From Galaxea fascicularis (lineage: Eukaryota; Cnidaria; Anthozoa; Scleractinia; Euphylliidae): a stretch of DNA of 64,000 nucleotides. The notes below the pieces were generated by a model. The model did not search any database, was not told the DNA's origin, and saw nothing but the letters and a program-made list of their open reading frames with translations. The stretch covers positions 29,666,273 to 29,730,272 of the forward strand of contig OX419338.1 in the NCBI GenBank assembly GCA_948470475.1, read 5' to 3'. Positions 56,301 through 64,000 of the stretch are shown in pieces. A program made the translations under genes and the position numbers. Position 1 is the first letter of the stretch, and each line of letters begins with the position of its first letter.

Positions 56301-58572
56301 TTTGTGTTTGGCAAGATTGAGTGATTTGGTTTTGGACTAATTACTGCTGTAGATGCTGTAGTGTTGGAATTAACTTCCAAGGCCATGTTGCTCAAAGCAT
56401 AGTTAGCACTAGCCCACGTTGAATACCATGAAAACCTATGGGTTTCAATACAAGTTAATCAAAGTTAAGTGGTAACCATGCTTCAAGCAACTCGGCCCAG
56501 ACTAACTTTCTTCCTTTCCAAACACAAAATATGATTTCAGCCAAAGATGTGAAGAAGAAAAAGCATAAGCTCCGTTTCAAGGACATGGACAAGCGTTCCT
56601 CTGAAAAAGGGAATGATCTGATGGAAGCTTATACAGAAAAGCCTTTCCAGGAGGAGGTAAGGGTTTTATTTGTTTGAATCTCAACAGGACATATGTGGTG
56701 AAACATTAATATGTAGATACAGTTCAGAAAAACTTTACCAGTGCCAGAAAACCTGTCATCAAAGGATGTCAGAGGTTTCATATCAACTTGCATTTTCTCC
56801 TTAGTGTCCTTCTTGTATTTCTTTTTGTAATAGTTGGAAGAAGGCTTTTTAGTTGTATTAATTATGCGAGTGGAGAGTCTGTAGAATTGCCTGTGTGGCT
56901 ACTAAGGCTGAATGGTGATAGGATAGTTGTGTTCATGAAGTGGCCATTTTAAGAGTAATATTTTTGAAGTATTTGCTTACCAACCTGTGGCCAAGTAGCT
57001 GGTGACTCAATGACTCACAACAGCCAGAGCTCCAGCAGTAGCTGGCTTCTACTGAAAGTCCTTCACATAAATTAAATGTTGGTGTACGTTATCTCTAGTA
57101 CATGCTCTGTAAAATACAGTTGTTCAAAGGTGTGGATAAAAGGAGGTAAACTAGAACTTGTAGAAAATTGGGATTGCCTTTCGAGCAAATGATCACTGGA
57201 GATGGAATGTCTTGATTTAATTGAACAGATTTTCCCAACTGATGCCACTAGACATATCTGGAGTTCAGTGAAGAGAATAGTTTTATATTGATCCCTGAGG
57301 GCTTAAAAAGATCAAGGTACCTGTAATTGGTGACTAGTATAGCACCTTCTGCAGTGCCTTTCTAAGCATTGGCTCAATGCCCTTTTTAGTTCAAAATGCA
57401 AGAACTAAAGACCTAAAAAACAACAGCTGCTACTGTACTGAAGGTGAATGACATTAGAAGCTATGGTCTAATCTAACCAACAGAAAAAAAAAGTCATCAA
57501 AACTTCTTTAAAACCCAATTAATTCATTTGACATACTCTCTAAAAGCTTAAGCCTTAGTCTCTTACAAGGGAGACACTGACTTCTAAACAATACAATCTA
57601 ATGTCAGCTAATTTAAGTCCACTACTTACTAAAAACTTTAGTCACCACGTGTACTGACACAAACTCACAGTAAAACTCGAGGTCTGTGGGGGAAATCTCA
57701 GTTTGGGACCACTTGACTTGTGTACAGCACAGCCTCTTATGCATTTATTAATGCTTGGATGGAGGGGAGGGGGGTGGGGGGGGCAGGGCAAAGGTGCTGC
57801 ATTTGAACACTTCTGATGTCCCCTCTCTGGAATCTGACCACTTGGACTAATTTAAGTTTGAATATTATAAAGGATTGTTAAACTGTTTTCAGTCCCTAGG
57901 GTCAGGAATTTGACAAAAAATTGCAACAAAATTCAAATGCCACAGCTTTGCCCGCACTCCCCTCCCTCCAACCAAACATTGATAGCTGCATTATCGCTTT
58001 ACTTTAGTCTTTTCGAACAGTAATAACTATGTTGGTTTCTACCAATGGTAACCACCACCTGGTCCCGCTATCTGAGTCTTAATGTACCATTGTAAAGTTT
58101 ACGACACAACTGTTTATGTAACATTACATCAGTAATTACATCATCCAGTAGAAAGTTCCAGACTGTTCCATAGCGTGACACTAGAAAGTTCTAGTATGTA
58201 CATTGCGTGACGGAACATTGGAATTGGAATTTTACAGAAACGTATTATTTACGTTTGCTTTCCAAAACCCATAACATAGGGAGCTGCCGGTAGTACGTAA
58301 TGAACCAGGTCATTTCGTAGCCACTGAAATTTTGATATTACAATAACCTGCTTTTTCTTGTCAAACCTTCAAAGTGAGGTGATCAGTGTGTGAGCAGACA
58401 GATTTTGAAGCTGTTTTAAATGACCTCTGCAAACTCGTGAACGGTTGGATGACACTTTTGTTCACCTTCACATAGATACCTGATGACAGGCAAACACCAC
58501 AACCACAACCGGAATTCAAAGAAGCAGTTGAAGATGTTCTGTCAGAAGACGAGACGTGGGAGGATAAAGAAG
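53393..58572 (+). CDS. Double-stranded-RNA-binding domain protein, multi-exon, 3' end not found
   Basis: Exon 1 (53393-53716) starts at an ATG with A at -3 (caatATGG) and encodes one dsRBD: P-V-I-L-L-M-E-A-A-A-Q, a beta sheet with F-T-C-E-V-K-V-G, then the basic loop G-P-N-K-R-T-A-K-A-K-A-A-E-N-A-L that contacts RNA. Proposed later exons keep phase: 55938-56027 (GT-AG, phase 0), 56133-56196 (phase 0 to 1, donor gtaaga), 56541-56656 (Lys-rich K-K-K-K-H-K) and 58476-58572 (acidic, donor gtattg). Exon 3 could extend to 56220, but then the next exon would hit a stop, so the shorter donor is preferred. The downstream protein is low-complexity and charged; I do not recognise the family. Later exons lie beyond the transposon cluster or outside the window. 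Confidence 0.65.
53732..54207. repeat. Decayed MITE in intron 1
   Basis: It begins aagcctggttttcact and ends in the degraded mirror aaaaacaagcctt. The interior carries gattct.ctgactctgtt..atgatctagtgaaaac modules like the element at 24148. Confidence 0.5.
55055..55292. repeat. MITE with GGGCCCGGTTGTTCGAA ends, intron 1
   Basis: Ends ggttgttcgaaaaccgattaa and mirror ttaatcggcttcgaacaacc; inner phrase taatcc.ggattagcgttaa mirrored. Non-coding. Confidence 0.65.
56657..58475. other. Intron region without further exons seen
   Basis: AT-rich, with a poly-G run at about 57765-57785. No extra exon with convincing splice sites was identified. Confidence 0.4.
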
Positions 58573-59090
58573 GTATTGTGTCATGTACAAAACAAGTCGT
58601 AAGTGATAGTGACAATGTTGTCTTCTTAGGCATCTGAAAATTTTGAATCAGCTGTCAGTTTTAATGCCTTCAATAGAGTACCGTTTTGTAGTTGGAATGT
58701 GGAATTTGAGTTTATTAATAATGAGAGCTGATTACAATGTTGTAATTAGTTATATCTGTGCAGTAATCAGGTTGTCTTGGTAACAATGATTTAATAGTTC
58801 ATAACATTTCAAAGTGGCCCTGATAATGTTACAGGCCTGTCAGTAACAGCAAGTAAAGTAGCAGCAGAAATGGCCAGACATATCTGTCATCTGTAGTGCA
58901 GAAATGCCTTTGTTTTGTGACAAGTAGGTATCAAAGGATTGTTCTTCTGATAACACATGTGAGGTGAAAATGCCCGTCTTTTATACATAGTGGCAACTTT
59001 GATACTTGCCTTTTGAGATTGACATTTATGCCTACTGGTGTTGGTTTTATTAACTTAAGCCGTTCGTATTCATGAACAAACAAACTCTGT
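58573..59090. other. Intron or intergenic, no gene seen
   Basis: No supported feature between the last exon found and the BEL/Pao remnant. An LTR of that element may begin here, but no repeat partner exists in the window. Confidence 0.35.
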
Positions 59091-61573
59091 TTAGTATTTT
59101 CCAACATGATATCCACTCTCAGTCTCTGAATATATGAACAACGAGAATTTATTGGTATTTCTATAACGTAACACTGAATTGTCCTCAGTGCACCCTGTGT
59201 TGTCATCCACCGTGTTTGCCGTGCAGGTACCGATTACATAGTGGCCAGCGGTAAATTGGGAAAAATCTCGGAACACAGGAAAAAAGTCAGGAAAACAATG
59301 TTCCTGAGATTTTCCCCAACCTTTTTTTGCTGTGTTTTGAGATTTAAGCAAATGATTGGGGGTCAGCGGCAGATCATCTTGGGGACTGTCACTGTTGCGC
59401 GTTAGAGGTCTAGAATTCAAAACGTTCACTAGTTCAGCCATCACAGTCGATAGGACTTCATCTGACACTATCTGTTCCTTCAGTATGGCTCGCAGAATTT
59501 GTCGCACTGATCGTATCACCCGTTCCTATATGCCGCCCATATGGCTAGCCGATGGAGGGTTAAAATTCCATTGAATCTGTAATGGCGAACGGTGACAAAC
59601 CATGTACAAATCCACTTTAACTTGAACGTTTAATACACGAAAGGCCATGAGCACGACTCACAGTGATGCCGCGATATTACAACGGTAGAATTCTCAGAAA
59701 ACACTGACAATTTGAACTAAAACTGACCTAAAAAACCGAGGAAAACTTGACATAACTGAGGTATAACTCGGTGGCCTCGTGGACACCGTTCGAAGAGGCC
59801 ACCTCCACGCATGCGCGAACCTAAATATGTCTCTACATGGAACCCAGCAGTAACAGAATCCCCTTCTGTCCGCAAACATGGTCAATCTTCTACTGGTTCC
59901 ACTCTTCTGTGGTCTCCTTTAATTCTTTGTCTGCCCTTGTGAAGTTCGTACCTCTGTTACTTCTCTGCTCTGGACACCCACGAATGCTAGTGAATCTTCT
60001 GAGTGCCTTTACCATGGAGTCTGTGTCTAAGGAATGTGCCATTTCAATGTGGGCAGCAAGTGTCGTTAGGCGAGTAAAGAGATACCCATACCTCTCTACG
60101 CGAGATCTGCTTTACTTCACTTCAAATGGTCCAAAGTAATCAACACCAACAAATGTAAATGGTGGCTCATCAGGGGTAAGCCTATCTCTAGGTAAACTTG
60201 ACATGAACTGCTTTCCTGGGCGGCCTTTTCTCTGCTGGCAGTCCTCACATCTTCTCAACACACGTCGTGCTGCAGACCTGCGTTTAAATACCCAGAAGGT
60301 CTCTCTCAAGACGACAGAACACTTTCTTGACCCATGTGCCCCAAACTCTCATGATAATACTTAATAATCAAATATGTTGCTCGGTGCTTATAAGGTAGGA
60401 TGATCGGGCGTTTTCTTTCATAGGCGAGTGAAGCATTTACTAGTCAACCTCCAACCCTTAGGAAGCCTTCCATCAGTTGTGGGTTTAGCTGATACAAGGA
60501 TGCTCCGGCCTTTTGGAGAACTCTCTTAATACAATTACCTCCCTTGTGATTTTCTGTGGATGAAAGGATTTCCATGACCTTTGGATAGGACTCTTGTTGC
60601 ACTCGCCTCAAAATTTCTCCCTCAGCTTCCTGCAGTTCAATTACTTTCAAACATCCGCATTCCAACAAGGGTGATTCTTTGGAAATTACTAGAACCTACT
60701 TAAAATCAACAAGTCCTTCTTTCTCAACTCAACTTTGACTTGAAGGTACTTCTTGTAACGTATCCGCATCCGCAATTTTCAACCTCCACCAAGAGGAGTA
60801 ACGAGACACCAATGTATCCAGAACATGGCTTTGGACAACAGCACCAGTCAGCGCCGGTATTTCAATAGACCACTGCTTCCACTGGGTTCTTTCAGTTTCC
60901 TCAATTAAATCATCCCAACCAAGTCGCGAAACCCACCTCTAGCTAGTAATTCCCGTAGTTGAGCTACCAACACCGTTGCCTTCTCCTTGGTACTCGTCGA
61001 CTTCATATCATCTACGTACATGTTGCGTTTTACTGTCTCCATTGCCTCCACTTCTAAGTCTCTCCCACAAGAATCAGCGGTCTTCCTCAAGCAGAAATTG
61101 GCAATACTGGGAGATGATGTGGCTCCAAACAAATGCTTCACCATGCAATACTCCTCCATTTTTCCAGATAAGTTTCCATCAGGTCAGCATTAAAATCTAA
61201 GTGCATCACAATCTTTGAGTTCCACCAACACCTGAGGAAACATGCCTTCAAGATCGGTTACACTCCAACAGACTCTTGTCTAAAACGGCTTAAGGCACCC
61301 CCTAGCTGATTTGTCTTATCTGGTTCCTTTAAGAATTGCTGATTTAAAGAGGTTCCTCCATCCCGAGCAGCACAATCATAGACAACTCTCACTTTGTCAG
61401 ACCTCAGGGGATGAGTTACGGGATGATGAGGTAGATACCATACTGGTCTGGTCTGGTCCTTCACCTGCAACTGTTCCTTCGGAATCTTTTTTGGCATACT
61501 CCCTTTCAATGTAATCAGCCATTGCTGCCTTGTATTTCTCAAACAAGGTGTCATCTTGAAATCGTTTCTTTAA
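59091..61573 (-). pseudogene. Degraded BEL/Pao retrotransposon pol
   Basis: Read on the minus strand: reverse-transcriptase start (Y-L-P-H-H-P-V, then [11 protein letters not shown] and S-L-N) at 61460-61300; H-L-F-G-A-T-S-S-P and catalytic Y-V-D-D at 61130-60990; a linker; the integrase zinc region with C-E-D-C-Q-Q-R-K (60250); integrase core V-D-Y-F-G-P-F (60130), N-R-G-T-N-F (59960), W-N-F-N-P-P-S-A (59570); and its end L-N-S-R-P-L-T...L-T-P-N-H-L-L (59410). HPV/YVDD and the NSRPLT/LTPNHLL endings are typical of BEL/Pao. Stops, frameshifts and a solo-LTR insertion break it. Twenty more bases of it lie at 62390-62409 beyond the TTAA-flanked MITE. Confidence 0.85.
59578..59855. mobile_element. 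Solo LTR inside the BEL/Pao integrase
   Basis: 278 bp beginning TGTAATGG and ending CAGTAACA, flanked by 5-bp duplications GAATC (59573-59577, 59856-59860). Taking it out joins the integrase segments K-G-I and Q-W-N-F. TG...CA ends with a 5-bp duplication and no interior mean a solo LTR left by recombination. Both ends fit either orientation. Confidence 0.75.
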
Positions 61574-62385
61574 AGACCCATGCCGGACCAATATGCTTTG
61601 CGCGCGTCAAGTCAAGTCGCCATATTTTTTGTGAGTCGAAAAGTCAAGTGAAGACCGTTGAATCCACAGCAATCCGCTTCCATCCGGCGTTTATGGAGCT
61701 TGATTTTACGTTTCGTTGCCCAAAGGATTTCACTATTTCACTTGTGTGTTGATTTTGATGATTTTTTTGGAATTGCAATATCTGTAGAGTGATTATGATG
61801 AACTCCTAGAAAGCTCTGATCGTTTGGCATTTTGATGGCCGTACCTTCGCGTAAGTGGAGGCCACGTTTATCTGGTTGTGCCCGTTATATCATGGTACGA
61901 TCATCTGTGTTTGAACTATGGCATGAGAGGAAAATTACTCTTGGGTTCTCGGAAGCAACGAACTGCCTTGCTGAGTATCTACTGCATCAAACAGACCACA
62001 GAGCATCAAGTTTAGGACCTAGAATTCGATGGTTTGTTTATTTCTTGTATCACAGCTTTGTTCATTTTAACAGCCCGTGTGAACGAGATGGAAGGCAGGG
62101 AACATTTGGAGTTACCGAAAATTTTTCTCAAACCTCTTCAATCTCGACGGCTTCGTCTTCCTCCTTCTCGTTATCCGCTACTATTGAGCCATCTTTCGCC
62201 TAAATTTCTCTCCTCCAGAGAGTTTTCCAATAAAGACAATGATGAACTTATATTGTGCTCTGATCAACCGACAAGCACGCGAAATATTCAAACTTCGGCG
62301 ACCGCATCACACAATAGCGCCTCCTCCTTGTGTTTGTCAAAACAATAATAGACGCGCGCAAAGCATATTGGTCCGGCATGGGTCT
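61574..62385. mobile_element. piggyBac-like MITE (TTAA target)
   Basis: 812 bp flanked by TTAA (61570-61573, 62386-62389) with perfect 35-bp inverted ends starting AGACCCATGCCGGACC. TTAA duplications point to piggyBac or Kolobok. On the minus strand the BEL frame flows from 62409 through one TTAA into 61569 without a break, so this inserted into the coding region. No transposase is present; a plus-strand frame (61832-62203) includes an A/T-less patch F-E-L-W-H-E-R-K-x-x-L-G-F that I cannot place. Confidence 0.8.
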
Positions 62386-62409
62386 TTAACAGCAAACCTC
62401 TTCGCTCTG

Positions 62410-63008
62410 TGTTACGAAAAATTATTGCGTGACTCGCGTTACTATCTGGAAGTGTCTAGAATGTTCTGCATATTTAATTAGTACCGTATCATCGTGATTC
62501 TGCAATTCTATTTTTAAGCCGTTTGCGTATTAGCTGTAAATAGTTTTTCATTGTAATGTTTCTTTATTTAGTCGAGCCGGAAAGTTCTAGAACCTTTTGT
62601 TGTCAAGTATATAACCCGATCGGTGTAGCTTTAGAGTTTTTTTAGAAGCAGAGTGTTTGTTGAAGAAAGTAAAGAGAAGTAACTTGAGAGCTGAGAGCTG
62701 AGAGCGTTTGGCGGAGGCCGTGTTTATTGAAATCTGACAGAGGTCGTGTATACAGTTGGCGGAGGCCGTATTTATTGAAGTGTGACAGAGGTCGTTTATA
62801 CATTTGGCAGAGGCCGTGAGTATTGAAGTTTGACGGAGGTCGAGTATAATTTTACAAGCCTAGAGTGAGCTTATAGTAAAGCCTTGTGTGGAGTTTACTA
62901 CATTTCTTTGGAATAAATAACCTTGTTGCTGTTCCGACAACCCTGCGTTCTGTTTAGTCTACAAACAACCCACTTCTCACTCGTCACAACACAATCGAAC
63001 TCGTAACA
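62410..63008 (+). repeat. 5' LTR, 599 bp
   Basis: Terminal 8-base inverted repeats TGTTACGA/TCGTAACA. A TATATAA box lies at 62608-62614 and an AATAAA at 62912-62917. Between them (62709-62850) a 52-53-bp unit, ggcggaggccgt.tttattgaa...tctgacagaggtcg, repeats about three times; it probably lies in the R region or just downstream of the start site. Confidence 0.85.
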
Positions 63009-63009
63009 T

Positions 63010-63027
63010 TGGGGGCCTGTCCGGGAA
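63010..63027 (+). other. Primer binding site, proline-tRNA-like
   Basis: tgggggcctgtccgggaa differs at three positions from the well-known retroviral proline-tRNA primer site. It follows the LTR after one base. Confidence 0.65.
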
Positions 63028-63173
63028 TGAAGTGAGTGAGTTAAAGAGTGGAATTCAAGGAACTGTTTGTTGTCTACCGATAACCAGGAAAGGATCACAA
63101 CTTCGAAGAAAGTAGCTGTGCTGTGAAAGCAAGTAATACGAGTGGAAGAATATTGGAATCTTAACGCTGTGAG

Positions 63174-64000
63174 ATGGAGAAATTTATTCAACTTGGTAAA
63201 GAGTTTGGTCTGGATGGAGCTGAGCTGCTTGCATTCGTTGAGAAACATAGAGAGGAAGAACGTGAAGAGAAACGCAGAGAAGAAGAAAAACAAGAGAAAT
63301 TTAGGCAGCTTGAAGAACAAAGGAGGCGTGAAGATGATGAGAGAAAGCGCCTTGAAGAAGAAAAACAAGAGAGATCTAGGCAGCTTGAAGATGAGAGAGA
63401 GGAGAGACGCCGAAGAGATGATGAAGAGAGAGAAGCAAGACGCCAAGAGCGAGAACTGAGGAAATTGGAAATGGAAGCTGTTATCCTGAAACAGAAAGAG
63501 GCCGCCGAGGCTGCGAAGAGGGAGCACGAATTAGAACTTGCGCGGTTAGGAAATCTTGACGATCGTCCACATGATAGAGAGGACCGAGCTAAAGCGCCGA
63601 AACTTCCAGCGTTTGTGGATGGTAAAGATGATTTGGACGCGTATCTACAGAGGTTCGAGAGATTTGCTGAGACAGCTAAGTGGAAAAAAGATGGATGGGC
63701 ATCGAAGCTCAGTGCTCTGTTGTCTGGACGTGCGCTAGAAGTGTATTCACGTCTATCGGAGGACGCAGCTAAGGATTATGACAGAGTAAAGATTGCGTTG
63801 ATGAAGAGATATGACCTCACAGAAGACGGCTATCGTCGCAAATTCAGAGCATCTAAACCGGAAGTTGACGAAAGTCCGGAGCAGTTTATTGTGCGACTAG
63901 ACAGATACCTGTTACGGTGGCTAGAGCTTTCAGATACTGAGCAAACCTTTGAGGGCCTAAAGGACTTAATTGTGAAAGAACAGTTTATTGATTCCTGCCC
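63174..64000 (+). CDS. gag: SCAN-like Gag, partial (runs off the window)
   Basis: Open from the ATG at 63174 to the window end, 275 codons with no stop. Residues about 25-135 form a highly charged Glu/Arg/Lys heptad-rich coiled coil with an internal E-E-K-Q-E-(K/R)-(F/S)-R-Q-L-E repeat. From about 150 a Gag capsid core starts (L-P-A-F-V-D-G-K-D-D-L-D-A-Y-L-Q-R-F-E-R-F). The last 75 residues match the SCAN-type pattern: F-R-A-S-K-P, S-P-E-Q-F, then W-L-E-L and K-E-Q-F-I. SCAN domains derive from such Gag proteins and mediate dimer formation. The zinc knuckle and pol would follow beyond the window. Confidence 0.85.
   Translation, partial: MEKFIQLGKEFGLDGAELLAFVEKHREEEREEKRREEEKQEKFRQLEEQRRREDDERKRLEEEKQERSRQLEDEREERRRRDDEEREARRQERELRKLEMEAVILKQKEAAEAAKREHELELARLGNLDDRPHDREDRAKAPKLPAFVDGKDDLDAYLQRFERFAETAKWKKDGWASKLSALLSGRALEVYSRLSEDAAKDYDRVKIALMKRYDLTEDGYRRKFRASKPEVDESPEQFIVRLDRYLLRWLELSDTEQTFEGLKDLIVKEQFIDSC

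Larger units (their letters stand above)
62410..64000 (+). mobile_element. 5' part of a second Gypsy-like LTR retrotransposon (SCAN-like Gag)
   Basis: Starts with a 599-bp LTR (62410-63008, TGTTACGA...TCGTAACA). A primer-binding site and an open gag frame follow; the rest lies outside the window. Its left border is 20 bases from the TTAA of the MITE and lies within the BEL remnant, so it is among the youngest insertions here. The left flank ctctg (62405-62409) should reappear after its right LTR. Confidence 0.8.

Noticed and set aside
62898..63527. Minus-strand Phe/Leu-rich 209-residue frame
   Set aside because: It is the antisense of the Glu/Lys coiled coil of the second gag.

Overview
The window looks like nuclear DNA of an animal, most likely an anthozoan cnidarian such as a stony coral. 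This is inference: genes have GT-AG introns, spacing is loose and AT-rich, and the sequence is packed with eukaryotic transposons (Gypsy, BEL/Pao, LINE, IS3EU-like, hAT-, Mutator-, Harbinger- and piggyBac-like elements, tRNA-derived SINEs). No bacterial operons, rRNA genes or CRISPR arrays were seen.

Host genes are few. Three paralogues (1331-2233, 25402-26022, 37090-37545, all +) carry a C-terminal domain resembling the bacterial YbaY/YscW lipoprotein domain. The first two are joined to a single N-terminal membrane anchor; the third lacks its 5' part. A single-exon secreted protein (16446-15562, -) has an LSGC...H signature like the CNF1/BLF1/CheD deamidase fold. A multi-exon gene (53393 to at least 58572, +) begins with a double-stranded-RNA-binding domain. 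Two more isolated exons (48684-48816, 52842-52893) are only candidates.

Layout: 1-3 kb, first YbaY-like gene; 3-5.3 kb, Harbinger-like and other small repeats; 5365-9820, a 4.46-kb element with 6-bp target duplications, 5'-TAT ends and about 430-bp inverted repeats, carrying a transposase start on + and remnants of a HECT E3-ligase-like gene on -, itself interrupted by a hAT-like MITE; 10-15 kb, fold-back repeats and SINE pieces; 15.5-16.5 kb, the LSGC gene; 17.5-20.3 kb, a SINE array and a dead LINE; 20.7-24.5 kb, Mutator-like and other MITEs; 25.4-26 kb, second YbaY-like gene; 30882-36805, a complete Gypsy retrotransposon with LTRs identical by eye and a canonical -1 frameshift site; 37 kb, third YbaY-like gene; 37.5-52 kb, gene-poor DNA with MITEs; 52-53 kb, a large fold-back element; 53.4-58.6 kb, the dsRNA-binding gene; 59-64 kb, nested transposons: a degraded BEL/Pao element (-) split by a solo LTR and a TTAA-flanked MITE, then the 5' end of a Gypsy-like element with a SCAN-like Gag that runs off the window.

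No pathway links the host genes. The informative history is the order of insertions, which can be read from intact target-site duplications. Junctions were checked by eye; family names rest on recognised motifs, not on database searches.
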